Positions 49,088 through 57,501 of a stretch of 64,000 nucleotides of DNA are shown here, in pieces. A program made the translations under genes and the position numbers. Where the stretch lies: assembly GCA_030403585.1 (NCBI GenBank), contig JAUEPE010000015.1, positions 62,001-126,000 on the forward strand, given 5' to 3'. The notes beneath the pieces were generated by a model. That model did no database searches. It had not been told where the DNA came from and saw nothing but the letters and a program-made list of their open reading frames with translations. The stretch is from Frankia sp. RB7 (GTDB taxonomy: Bacteria; Pseudomonadota; Alphaproteobacteria; Rhizobiales; Xanthobacteraceae). Position 1 is the stretch's first letter. Each line of letters opens with the position of its first letter.

Positions 49088-49540
49088 ATGGTTAAGTATC
49101 AGGACGAGACGCTCGATCGTACCTTTGCGGCGCTGTCCGATCCGACGCGGCGTGCGCTGCTCGCGCGTCTCGGCGAAGAGGACAGTCTGTCGGTGAGTGA
49201 GCTGGCGGCGCCGTTTTCGATCTCGTTGCCGGCGATCATGAAGCATCTCGACGTGCTCTGGGATGCGGGCCTGATCGTGCGCGAGAAGACCGGACGCACG
49301 GTCTCCTGCCGGCTCACGGCGCAGCCGATGGAGCAGGCGATGAACTGGCTCAATCGCTACGCGCAATTCTGGTCCGAGAGTTTCGACCGCCTTGCAGCCT
49401 TTGTGGAGGACAAACCATGGTCAACGCAGCCGCCAACACCGCCGAACGCGCAACCGAAGGTCCAAGCCTCACGCTCACGCGCCGGCTCCGCGCGCGGCCG
49501 GAAAAGGTCTTCGCCGCCTGGACGCAAGCCGAGCAACTAG
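49088..49540 (+). CDS. ArsR-family transcriptional regulator
   Basis: 150 aa. The ArsR winged helix spans residues about 5-85 (TFAALSDPTRRALLARL, SVSELAAPFSISLPAIMKHLDVLWDAGLIV). No metal-binding CxC or His pattern is visible, fitting the group regulating AHSA1-type genes. I start at ATG 49088 (MVKYQDE). The frame overlaps the next gene by 124 bases, and the last 42 residues are a Pro/Arg/Ser-rich tail read from the same DNA. It probably represses the following operon. Confidence 0.86.
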   Translation: MVKYQDETLDRTFAALSDPTRRALLARLGEEDSLSVSELAAPFSISLPAIMKHLDVLWDAGLIVREKTGRTVSCRLTAQPMEQAMNWLNRYAQFWSESFDRLAAFVEDKPWSTQPPTPPNAQPKVQASRSRAGSARGRKRSSPPGRKPSN

Positions 49541-49884
49541 TGCAATGGTTCGGGCCGCCGAACATGAAGCCGGCGACGCTGAATGCCGAGCTCGATGTTC
49601 GCTCCGGCGGCCGCTACCGCATCTCCTTCACCCGCGAGGACGGCGAATATTTCGAGGCGGGCGGCCTCTATCGTGAGGTCGTGCCGAACGAGCGGCTGGT
49701 CTTCACCTGGGCCTGGCATTCGACGTCCGAGCGCGAATCGCTGGTAACGATCACGCTGAAGCCGGACAGCGCCGGCACGCTGATGATTTTTCATCACGCC
49801 CAGTTCTTCGATGAAACCGCGCGCGACAACCACCAGCGTGGCTGGAGCTCGTTCTTCGACAAGCTCGCCAGCTTCGTCGCCTGA
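49417..49884 (+). CDS. SRPBCC/AHSA1-domain protein
   Basis: 155 aa. START-like AHSA1 fold: LTLTRRLRARPEKVFAAWTQAEQLVQWFGPP is the typical opening, and LTITLKPD-type and RDNHQRGWSSFFDKLASF the end. These proteins often pair with ArsR regulators, possibly for ligand binding. Its start is inside the regulator's frame. The DUF899 gene follows 27 bases later. Confidence 0.88.
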   Translation: MVNAAANTAERATEGPSLTLTRRLRARPEKVFAAWTQAEQLVQWFGPPNMKPATLNAELDVRSGGRYRISFTREDGEYFEAGGLYREVVPNERLVFTWAWHSTSERESLVTITLKPDSAGTLMIFHHAQFFDETARDNHQRGWSSFFDKLASFVA

Positions 49885-49911
49885 CCGCAAGGGGATCTCA
49901 AGGAGGACATC

Positions 49912-50646
49912 ATGCAGCAACATCAGATCGTCTCGCGCGAGCAATGGGTCACCGCACGCAAAGCCCATTTGGCGCATGAGAAGACGTTGAGCCAGGCCCG
50001 CGAACGCCTTGCCGAGGAGCGCCGCGCATTGCCCTGGGTGAAGGTCGACAAGAGCTATGTGTTCGATGGAGCGAACGGCAAGGTCACGCTCGGCAATCTC
50101 TTCAAGGGTCGCCCGCAGCTTGTGGTTCAGCACGTGATGTTCGCGCCCGACTGGGAGGCCGCCTGCAAGAGCTGTTCGTTCTGGGCCGATGGTTTCGAGC
50201 GCCTGGTGCCGCATCTGGCGGCGCGCGACACCACCATGGTGGCGATTTCGCTGGCATCCGTCGAAAAGCTCGAGGCGTTCAAGCAGCGCATGGGCTGGAG
50301 CTTCGACTGGGTGTCTTCAGGCCTCAACGACTTCAACTATGACTACGAGGTCTCGTTCACGCGCGAGCAGATCGACCGGGGCGTGCCAAAATATAATTTC
50401 GGCACCACGCCGTTCTATGGGCCGGAGCTGCCCGGCATCAGCGTGTTCTTCCGCAACGAGGCCGGCGAGATCTTTCACACCTATTCCTGCTTCGCCCGCG
50501 GCCTCGATATGATGAACGCGGCCTATCAATATCTCGACCTCACCCCGCTCGGCCGTCACGAGGAGGGTCTGCCCTATCCGATGGACTGGGTGCGGCTCCG
50601 CGACCAATATGAGCCGCAGGCGAAGGGCGGGTGCTGCCACGGGTGA
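49912..50646 (+). CDS. DUF899 thioredoxin-like protein
   Basis: 244 aa. Thioredoxin-like DUF899 family: VSREQWVTARKAHLAHEKTL at the start, LVVQHVMFAPDWEAACKSCSFWAD in the core with CKSC as possible redox pair, and GRHEEGLPYPMDWVRLRDQYE near the end. The C-terminus GGCCHG adds a Cys-Cys. AAGGAGG precedes ATG 49912. Third gene of the ArsR/AHSA1/DUF899 operon; biological role unknown. Confidence 0.88.
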   Translation: MQQHQIVSREQWVTARKAHLAHEKTLSQARERLAEERRALPWVKVDKSYVFDGANGKVTLGNLFKGRPQLVVQHVMFAPDWEAACKSCSFWADGFERLVPHLAARDTTMVAISLASVEKLEAFKQRMGWSFDWVSSGLNDFNYDYEVSFTREQIDRGVPKYNFGTTPFYGPELPGISVFFRNEAGEIFHTYSCFARGLDMMNAAYQYLDLTPLGRHEEGLPYPMDWVRLRDQYEPQAKGGCCHG

Positions 50647-50694
50647 GGGGAAGGCTGCGCTTCGCGCTCGGTTGCCGCGAACTCACGCCATCAC

Positions 50695-50823
50695 CGTCAT
50701 CCTGAGGTGCTCGCCTCTTCGGCGAGCCTCGAAGGACGACGGCCCGGCCGCATCTCGGCCGTTCATCCTCCGAGGCTCTCCACGCAACGCTTTGCGCCGC
50801 GTGGTTCGCGCCTCAGGATGACG
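50695..50823. repeat. Palindromic intergenic repeat, family D
   Basis: GTCATCCTGAGGTGC and inverse CGCGCCTCAGGATGAC flank an inner GCCTCGAAGGACGACGG/CCGTTCATCCTCCGAGGC pair. Related to the copy at 38559-38671. Confidence 0.8.
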
Positions 50824-50847
50824 GGTTTAGCAATTTTGATGCCTGTT

Positions 50848-52104
50848 CTACTTCTTCGAGTCAGCCTGCTCCGTGCCGTTACACGAGATCAGCATCGTAT
50901 AAGCGCGCGCATTGCCGGCGATGTCGGTGGTCTTGAGCTCGCCCTTCGGTTCGGCGGTCTGATAGGGCACCACCGAATTGTCGAGGAAGTCGCGCAGCGC
51001 GCCGGTCTTGATGGCGAAGTTGATGTTTTCCGGGATGCTGCCGGTCGCGGCGGCGATGCGCAGTACGGGAATCTTTGCGGTGACCACCCCCACGATCTGA
51101 CCGCTGGTGTCGAACAGCGGGCCGCCGCTGTTGCCGGGCTGCACGGGCGCGCTGATTTGCAGGAAGCGCGTGTCGTTGCGCATGCCGCTGAGCGAGCTCA
51201 CGATACCGGTCGTCACGGTGAAGTCCGACGTGAGCAAGCCATGGTAGGGAAAGCCGATCGCGACGACGGAATCGCCGGAGCGAAACGGGCGGTCACGAAT
51301 CCTGGCAAACTCCTTGAATGTCGCGGTCGACGGCGCCTGCAAGAGAGCGAGATCGTTGTTCGCGTCGCTGGAGACCACACGCAACACCATCGAGGCCTCG
51401 CCGGTGAGATTACCCTTGAGGTCGCTGCAACCGTCGATCACATGGTTGTTCGTGACGATGTGCCCGTTGGCGCTGACCACGAAGCCGGTGCCAAAGCCGG
51501 CGTTGCTCTTGGCATCTCTGCCGGGCTTGCTTGCAGGGGGCGCGCCTTGCTTGTCCGCCGTGGTTGCCGGTTTCGCCGCGCCTTTGGTGAAGTCGCTGGC
51601 CTTGCTGAGCCCGTCGGCTTTCACGCGGGTCACGCAATTGGCCAGGGCCGCGATCACCGGCCCGGTTGAGGTCAGGTCGAAGTTCAGGACGGCGCGGCCG
51701 GCCGTCGCCACCATCAGGCTCGCCTTCTGAAACGCGCGCACGACATTGAGCGGCATGATGGCCGTGAGCATGTTGGACTGGTACGCCGTGGCGTACAGCC
51801 TCGCTTGCTCCTGCCCGTCAAATGTCACGTCGATCGCGGCATTCTCGCCCTTGTTGAAATGGTAGCTGGGACTCGCAAAAGCCAACGACCATGTGCCGGC
51901 GGCATTTTGGCTGACGACGAGGATGACGCCGCTCGCATACGGCGTTGTTGCGGCACAATGCGAGAAGGCGCCCGTTTCATCGTTGCTGAAGGCACCGCCG
52001 ATCCAGTTACCGACATTGACGGAGCCGAACGGCCCGGCCGCATGCGCCAGTCCGGCAAGGCTCAGTTGCAACAGAGCCGCAACGACAAACGACTTTAACC
52101 ACAT
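50848..52104 (-). CDS. Secreted trypsin-like (S1C-type) serine protease
   Basis: 418 aa. Signal peptide at residues 1-22 (cleavage after AHA). An N-terminal region of about 160 residues of unknown type is followed by a linker rich in Lys/Ala/Pro and a trypsin domain with the triad His221 (TNNHVI), Asp251 (NNDLALL) and Ser326 (GNSGGPL). There is no PDZ domain, unlike DegP. Probably a periplasmic protease; whether the N-terminal region is an inhibitor or substrate-binding part is unknown. Confidence 0.88.
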   Translation of the reverse strand: MWLKSFVVAALLQLSLAGLAHAAGPFGSVNVGNWIGGAFSNDETGAFSHCAATTPYASGVILVVSQNAAGTWSLAFASPSYHFNKGENAAIDVTFDGQEQARLYATAYQSNMLTAIMPLNVVRAFQKASLMVATAGRAVLNFDLTSTGPVIAALANCVTRVKADGLSKASDFTKGAAKPATTADKQGAPPASKPGRDAKSNAGFGTGFVVSANGHIVTNNHVIDGCSDLKGNLTGEASMVLRVVSSDANNDLALLQAPSTATFKEFARIRDRPFRSGDSVVAIGFPYHGLLTSDFTVTTGIVSSLSGMRNDTRFLQISAPVQPGNSGGPLFDTSGQIVGVVTAKIPVLRIAAATGSIPENINFAIKTGALRDFLDNSVVPYQTAEPKGELKTTDIAGNARAYTMLISCNGTEQADSKK

Positions 52105-52292
52105 AGCGTCCCCCCGGAATGCCTCGGCCGCATCTTAACTGCGCGGGGAGGTGTCGCGCAACCGGCAGTTGTCCGATTGGATCGCGTCCCTTGCGGACGG
52201 CTTCAGTCTTGCCTTTACTTTGTCGTGCGGTATACTTTGCATTACAAAGTGACCCGGCAAATGCCGGTCCGTGAACTGGGTGGAGCGGAGTT

Positions 52293-52922
52293 TTGGCGTT
52301 GCCGATGCGCGATCTCGACAAGGCGCTGGCCGACATCGTGGCGATCCGCAGCCAGATTGCGGCCGGTACGGCATTCCGCGGCTACGGTCCGGCAACGATG
52401 GCTGCGACCGGCGTGGTCGCGCTCGTCACCGCGATCCTGCAATTCTGGCTGCTCGGCGATCCCACCGGCGAGCCGCTCGGCTTCTTCTTCGGCTGGTTCG
52501 TCGCCGCTGCACTGTCCGGCCTGATGATCTGGATCGAGATGCGGGCCCGTTCGCATCGTCATCATTCGGGCCTTGCCGACGCCATGATCCACCAGGCGGT
52601 CGAGCAGTTCCTGCCCGCGGGCGTCGCCGGAATCCTGCTCGCGGTGGTGATGTGGAAATTCGCCGCCGAGACGCTGTGGCTCCTGCCGGGGCTGTGGCAG
52701 ATCCTGGTCTCGCTCGGCATTTTCGCCTCCGTCCGCTCGCTGCCGCGCAGCGTGGCGTTCGCCGGGGCCTGGTACTTCATCTCGGGTTTTGCAGTCGTGG
52801 TGCTGGCGAGCCGGACTCACATGTTGTCACCATGGACCATGGGACTGCCTTTCGTGATCGGCCAGTCGGTGATGGCGGCCATTCTGTATGTCGCGTCCGG
52901 AGAGAATGATGTCGAAGACTGA
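52293..52922 (+). CDS. Six-TM membrane protein of unknown function
   Basis: 209 aa from TTG 52293 (GGTGGAG seven bases upstream); ATG 52305 is an alternative. Six hydrophobic segments are visible: about 35-55, 63-83, 108-128, 131-150, 155-175 and 182-200. A His-rich loop (SHRHHSG) lies between TM2 and TM3. First gene of a three-gene unit with a winged-helix regulator (overlapping by 14-17 bases) and a UppS-like gene. Likely an accessory of the same function, not assignable to a family here. Confidence 0.75.
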   Translation: MALPMRDLDKALADIVAIRSQIAAGTAFRGYGPATMAATGVVALVTAILQFWLLGDPTGEPLGFFFGWFVAAALSGLMIWIEMRARSHRHHSGLADAMIHQAVEQFLPAGVAGILLAVVMWKFAAETLWLLPGLWQILVSLGIFASVRSLPRSVAFAGAWYFISGFAVVVLASRTHMLSPWTMGLPFVIGQSVMAAILYVASGENDVED

Positions 52923-53283
52923 CAGCGCGCCCTTCTCCTATGAAGGGCTCGACCGTGTAATCCACGAGAAGGCGAGGCTCGGGCTGCTGACCTCGCTGAT
53001 GGCGCACCGGAAGGGGCTTGCCTTCGCCGATCTCAAGCTGCTCTGCGGCCTCACCGACGGCAATCTCAGCCGGCACCTCGCCGTGCTCCAGGAGGCCGGC
53101 CTCGTCGAGGTGACCAAGGGCTATGAGGGCAATCGCCCGCACACCACCTGCCGTCTGACCAAAACCGGCCGCCGCCGCTTCCTCGACTATCTCGCCGTGC
53201 TCGAGCGTCTCGTGCGCGACGCCGCCAAGGCCGCCGGCCGCGAGGCGCCATCGCTCGGTCGCCTCGGCATTCTCCCGACCTGA
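52909..53283 (+). CDS. Winged-helix transcriptional regulator (HTH_27 type)
   Basis: 124 aa. HTH: LKLLCGLTDGNLSRHLAVL with the following wing KGYEGNRPHTTCRLT, as in the winged-helix DNA-binding family that resembles MarR/ArsR folds. No metal or ligand motif is seen. Starts ATG 52906 or 52909 (GGAGAG upstream) and lies partly inside the end of the membrane gene. Co-transcribed with the UppS-like gene 30 bases on, so probably its autoregulator. Confidence 0.82.
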   Translation: MSKTDSAPFSYEGLDRVIHEKARLGLLTSLMAHRKGLAFADLKLLCGLTDGNLSRHLAVLQEAGLVEVTKGYEGNRPHTTCRLTKTGRRRFLDYLAVLERLVRDAAKAAGREAPSLGRLGILPT

Positions 53284-53313
53284 TCGTCCCCTTTTTTGAC
53301 CGGAGACTTTGCG

Positions 53314-54054
53314 ATGCAAAGTGACGTCACGTCCCCCAACGAGAAGCTTCATGTCGGCATCATCATGGACGGCAACGGACGATGGGCCACGCGGCGCGGC
53401 CTGTCGCGCGCGCGCGGCCACGAGGCCGGCGTCGAGAGCATCCGACGCATCGTCGAGGCCGCGCCCAAGCAGGGCATCGGCACGCTGACGCTCTATGCGT
53501 TTTCGACCGACAATTGGCGCCGGCCGAAGGCGGAGGTCGCAGCACTGATGACGCTGCTGCGTTTCTATCTCGCCAATGAGGTGCAGAGCCTGGTGAAGAA
53601 TGGCGTGCGGCTCAACGTGATCGGCCGTCGCGACCGCTTGCCGGACGGCATCGCCACCGCCATCGCGCGTGCGGAGGCGGCCACTGCCCACGGCACCACG
53701 CTGCATTTGCGCATCGCGGTCGACTATTCCGCGCGCGACGCCATCCTCAACGCCGCGGCCAAGGCCGCGGCACTGACCAGCCTCACCCGCGAGGCGTTCT
53801 CGCAGCTCGTCACCGGCGAGGCCGGCTTGCGCGACGTCGACCTCATCATCCGCACGTCCGGCGAAAAGCGGCTCTCGGACTTCCTGCTTTGGGAAGGCGC
53901 TTATGCCGAGTTGCATTTCACCGAGCGGATGTGGCCGGAATTCGATGCGAGCGATCTCGCTACGGCGCTCGCCTCCTTCCACGGCCGCGAACGACGCTTC
54001 GGCGGCCTTCAGGCGATCATGCCTGAGGAGGTGCCCTCACTTTCTCGGGTGTGA
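53314..54054 (+). CDS. uppS: Cis-prenyltransferase (undecaprenyl diphosphate synthase-like)
   Basis: 246 aa. Z-type isoprenyl diphosphate synthase: active-site motif IIMDGNGRWA, ARGHEAGVESIRRIV, FSTDNWRRP (Asp where most UppS have Glu), and LIIRTSGEKRLSDFLLW near the end. Essential uppS normally sits next to cdsA, dxr and rseP in this group, so this copy beside a regulator is probably an extra one. Product chain length cannot be predicted. CGGAG nine bases upstream of ATG 53314. Confidence 0.86.
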   Translation: MQSDVTSPNEKLHVGIIMDGNGRWATRRGLSRARGHEAGVESIRRIVEAAPKQGIGTLTLYAFSTDNWRRPKAEVAALMTLLRFYLANEVQSLVKNGVRLNVIGRRDRLPDGIATAIARAEAATAHGTTLHLRIAVDYSARDAILNAAAKAAALTSLTREAFSQLVTGEAGLRDVDLIIRTSGEKRLSDFLLWEGAYAELHFTERMWPEFDASDLATALASFHGRERRFGGLQAIMPEEVPSLSRV

Positions 54055-54175
54055 TGCCCGGCACGCAGACGCGTGCTGTTCGTTTTCGACCGCGTGATTG
54101 GCGGAAACGTCCAAGCAGCGCGTGTGCGGTCTCGGCTAGGTGTGCAGTTCGCGCAACCTGCCGAGAGTGCCGTGC

Positions 54176-54712
54176 ATGTCACAGATCCTTCCGGATGCCG
54201 TGGTGGAGACTGCGGAATTGACCGAGGTGGAAGGCGCAGTCTGCATCAGGGCCGCCGGCGCATCCGATGTCGAGCGCCTCTCGATCTACTTCACCGATCT
54301 TTCCGCGACGTCCCGTAACAAGCGTTTCATGGGAGCGCGTGCCGATGTCGCTGTGCTCGCGGCCGAATGCGTCGCCAAGGCCAACCGTCCTGATCAATTC
54401 ACCCTGCTTGCGGAGCTCAGGCTGGATGAAGGGCAAGGCACGATCATCGGGGAAACGCGATACGCCTATAACGCGGTCGCCCGACACGGCGATTTCGCGA
54501 TCTCGGTTGCCGATGTCTTTCAGCGCAAGGGCGTCGGCATGCAGATGATGACAGCGATGGAGCGACGCGCGAGCGATCTCGGTCACGAGACGATCGCGGC
54601 CGAAACCGCGCGAACCAATGCCGAAATGCGTGGTCTTGCGAAGAAGGCGGGGTTTGCGGATACCGGCCTCGGAGACTGGCAATCCGTGCACTTCGCAAAA
54701 CGCCTGCCGTAA
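54176..54712 (+). CDS. GNAT-family N-acetyltransferase
   Basis: 178 aa. Acetyl-CoA binding loop is VFQRKGVGMQMM (QRKGVG, the Q/RxxGxG pattern), preceded by ISVADV strand and followed by TIAAETARTNAEMRGLAKKAGF. N-terminal half contains VERLSIYFTDLSATSRNKRFMG, which resembles the GNAT domain found at the end of acetyl-CoA synthetase-like Pat proteins. Substrate unknown. Confidence 0.82.
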   Translation: MSQILPDAVVETAELTEVEGAVCIRAAGASDVERLSIYFTDLSATSRNKRFMGARADVAVLAAECVAKANRPDQFTLLAELRLDEGQGTIIGETRYAYNAVARHGDFAISVADVFQRKGVGMQMMTAMERRASDLGHETIAAETARTNAEMRGLAKKAGFADTGLGDWQSVHFAKRLP

Positions 54713-54797
54713 TAGCCGGACGCCCGTTGATTTGCCGCATGGCATGGATCGTGCTCTAGTATCGCCAGGGTATCCCCAGCGATGGGAGCTTTCGGCG

Positions 54798-55283
54798 ATG
54801 CGCGCAGTTCTGGATTATTGCACAGGCGGGACGGAGCGGCAGGTTGCGGTCGGCACGCATCTGGTGACCGAAGGCGGCGCCTCCGGCCATCTCTATGTGC
54901 TGATGAGCGGCAAGCTCGAAGTGCTCAAGGGTGAGATGGTGGTCGCCACCATTGCCGAACCCGGTGCGGTGCTGGGCGAGATGTCCGTGTTGCTGGGGCT
55001 GCCGCACACGGCGACGGTGCGGGCCTGCTCCGACGCGGTCGTCTACGAATTCGAGGATGCTGCCTCGCTGTTCAAGCGGGAGCCGGAGGTCGCGCTGCTG
55101 ATCGCGCGCATGCTGGCGCAGCGGCTCAATGCCGCCAACACCTATCTCGCCGATCTCAAGCGGCAATATGCCGGTCACGGCACGCACCTCGCAATGGTCG
55201 GCGAGGTGCTGCAGAGCATGATCAACCTGCCGCCGCTCGAGGTCTCGCCAGGCTCGGATCGGCAATCCGACCCAAGGATGTAA
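54798..55283 (+). CDS. Stand-alone cyclic-nucleotide-binding domain protein
   Basis: 161 aa. CNB domain at residues about 15-125: HLYVLMSGKLEVLKGEMVV and the cassette AVLGEMSVLLGLPHTATV. The usual Arg before T/A-A in this cassette is His, so cNMP binding is doubtful. There is no DNA-binding domain after it; only an amphipathic C-terminal helix. GGGAG lies ten bases before ATG 54798. Its end overlaps the convergent phosphoesterase gene by 62 bases. Confidence 0.82.
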   Translation: MRAVLDYCTGGTERQVAVGTHLVTEGGASGHLYVLMSGKLEVLKGEMVVATIAEPGAVLGEMSVLLGLPHTATVRACSDAVVYEFEDAASLFKREPEVALLIARMLAQRLNAANTYLADLKRQYAGHGTHLAMVGEVLQSMINLPPLEVSPGSDRQSDPRM

Positions 55284-56049
55284 GCCAGTCCGGCGGCTCC
55301 TCGATGTAAGAAGCCGGTCGCTTCAGCGGCGCGTCGAGATCGATCCACTGCGCTTCGCCCGCCGCCAGCCAGAACGCCTTGTTCTCATCCAGGTCCAGCA
55401 CGATGTGCGTCGGCGGTCGTCCGGGCTGCAGGCCGGCATTGAACACCCAGGTCTGGCCCAGCCGGTCGAACCACGAGCCATCCGTGACAAAGGGAGATTG
55501 ATGCACATGGCCCGAGATCACCATCGACGGCTGATACTGCATGATCCACTGCACCAGCTCGACATCGCCGAAGAACCGCTTGCCGCCCCAGCTCGTCGGT
55601 GAATTGGCCGGCGGTGCGTGATGCGCCCAGATCCATCGTTGCGGACGGTCGAGCGAGGCATCGCGCAGCTGGTCGGCGATGCGCTGCCTGACCAGCGGCC
55701 CGTCCCACCACGGGCACACCGTGAACAGCGTATCGCCGATGGTGAGATTGTCGCCGTCGCAGGCGATGCCGAGCTCACGCACCTCCGAGATCCAGCGCGA
55801 GATCTTCTCGCCCTCCGGATTGCGCTCGTCGAGGTCGTGATTGCCGGAGCAGAGAATGACCCTGGTCTGCGCCGCGACCAGCGCGAGGTACTTCTTCACC
55901 ACCACGATCTGGGCGCGGAAATCCACCATCGATCCGATGTCCAGCGCATCGCCGGCGAAGATCACAAGGTCGAATTGCGGCGCCGCGCTCACCAGCCAGT
56001 CGAGCTGCGGCAACGAGTAGTGCAGGTCGGCCACGACCAGGCAGCGCAT
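55222..56049 (-). CDS. Calcineurin-like metallophosphoesterase
   Basis: 275 aa. Metal ligands are in VADLHYS (Asp, His), FAGDALDIG (Asp), CSGNHDLDE (Asn-His), WAHHAPP (His) and ISGHVHQSP (His-x-His). Cytosolic, no signal peptide. Family members hydrolyse phosphodiesters or phosphomonoesters; the substrate is not predictable. Overlaps the CNB gene tail to tail. Confidence 0.88.
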   Translation of the reverse strand: MRCLVVADLHYSLPQLDWLVSAAPQFDLVIFAGDALDIGSMVDFRAQIVVVKKYLALVAAQTRVILCSGNHDLDERNPEGEKISRWISEVRELGIACDGDNLTIGDTLFTVCPWWDGPLVRQRIADQLRDASLDRPQRWIWAHHAPPANSPTSWGGKRFFGDVELVQWIMQYQPSMVISGHVHQSPFVTDGSWFDRLGQTWVFNAGLQPGRPPTHIVLDLDENKAFWLAAGEAQWIDLDAPLKRPASYIEEPPDWLTSLGRIADPSLARPRAAAG

Positions 56050-56260
56050 TGCGAATCCGTCGGAGCGAGTATGAAAATGTAAGGGAATTTCAAATTGTTA
56101 TGAAGCAAGAAGCGGACCAGCGCGGCCGTCTCGTTCGGCCAATCCGGCAAGACGGAAGCATGCTGCGATGCGCGCGAGCGCGCAAGTGCCGATGCGTCGC
56201 AGGGCTGGACCGGATCGTCGAATTCTGGTGTCGTGGCGCGCCTTCAACGCGGGTGATCGC

Positions 56261-56950
56261 ATGACCTCCTTCAAGACCATTCGTGCCCGTGCCGAGAAGC
56301 GCAAGGGCGGGCCCAAGGCGCTCGACCAACTGATGCCTGACAAGCCCGACCTGAAGGGTCTCGCAAAACTCGGCGACGACCGCATCCTTGCGGAGATGAG
56401 CAGGCGGGTGTTTTGCGCGGGCTTCGCCTGGAGCGTGATCGATGCGAAGTGGGACGGCTTTGAAGACGCCTTCCTGCGTTTCCAGCCGGCCAAGCTCAGC
56501 TTCCAGCCAGAAGATTATTGGGAAGCCCTGCTGCGCGATGCGCGGATCGTGCGCAACGGCGCCAAGATCATGTCGGTGCGCGACAACGCCGCCTTCGTGC
56601 AGGAGATCGCGAAAGAGCACGGCAGCTTCGGCAAGTTTCTGGCGAAATGGCCGCCGTCCAACGAGATCGGCCTGCTCGATCTCCTGACCAAGCGCGGCTC
56701 CAGGCTCGGCGGCAACACCGGCCAGATGCTGCTGCGCTTCGTCGGCTGGGACGGTTTCGTCACCTCGAAGGACGTCGTCGCCTGCCTGCGCGATGCCGGG
56801 CTCGACATCGCCGAAGAGGTCAAGTCGAAGGGCGATCTCGCCAAGGTGCAGGCGCAGTTCAACGTCTGGGCGGAGGAGACGGGGCTGCCCTACACCTATC
56901 TGTCACGCATCTGCGCGCTCTCGGTCGGCGAAAACCGGAGCGAGCATTAG
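56261..56950 (+). CDS. DNA-3-methyladenine glycosylase I-like (Tag family) protein
   Basis: 229 aa. HhH-GPD-like region resembling Tag: FAWSVIDAKWDGFEDAF, then LRDARIVRNGAKIMSVRDNA, as in the 'VRN-AKI' helix of Tag. The four zinc-holding Cys/His residues of E. coli Tag are not recognisable. It may excise 3-methyladenine or be a divergent member with another role. ATG 56261 is assumed; the frame is open to 56168 and no clear ribosome site helps. Confidence 0.72.
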   Translation: MTSFKTIRARAEKRKGGPKALDQLMPDKPDLKGLAKLGDDRILAEMSRRVFCAGFAWSVIDAKWDGFEDAFLRFQPAKLSFQPEDYWEALLRDARIVRNGAKIMSVRDNAAFVQEIAKEHGSFGKFLAKWPPSNEIGLLDLLTKRGSRLGGNTGQMLLRFVGWDGFVTSKDVVACLRDAGLDIAEEVKSKGDLAKVQAQFNVWAEETGLPYTYLSRICALSVGENRSEH

Positions 56951-57161
56951 CGCCCATCGATCAGATCGTGGACATCGTGTGGCAATCTCGCGCCGTCCGC
57001 GCGGCGTCTGCAACACGCGATCACGAAATTCATGCCGCAGGAACATTCGTGCGCAGCACCCGTTCGGGAGTTTGAGCCAGGCGACACTGGGGCAGGGAAC
57101 ACGCGCTCCGGCCAAACCCTGGTTCAAGCCATGAAACCGACATGACAGAACGGAGCAGCTC

Positions 57162-57455
57162 ATGAAGCTCACATCCGAACAGGTGAAGCAGACCGTCAAC
57201 CAGCTCGGCGCCCAGGTGCTGCCCGACGAGCATCCCGCCATGCCGCAGCTCAACAGCATGTTCGGGGAACACACTTTCTTCGTCGACGAGATGGGCTTGA
57301 AGGTTCTCGAGCCGACGCCGTCGCCGAGTGCGGAACGTCAGACCGGTGAAGTCGTCAGCCTTGCCGACTGGAGCGATGCGGATCTGACGCGCCTGATGGC
57401 GCACGAGCCCGAACCGACCGGGGTGATCGTGGTGTTCGAGCATCTCAGGCACTGA
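57162..57455 (+). CDS. Small hypothetical protein
   Basis: 97 aa, acidic. Contains FGEHTFFVDEMGLKVLEP and a C-terminal LMAHEPEPTGVIVVFEHLRH. No membrane segment, no motif. GGAGCAG eight bases before ATG 57162 supports the start. Codon use like the neighbours. Function unknown. Confidence 0.72.
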   Translation: MKLTSEQVKQTVNQLGAQVLPDEHPAMPQLNSMFGEHTFFVDEMGLKVLEPTPSPSAERQTGEVVSLADWSDADLTRLMAHEPEPTGVIVVFEHLRH

Positions 57456-57501
57456 GGCCGCGAGGACGAGGGCCGCGTACGGCCCCCGGCCGGATCTGAT
57501 C

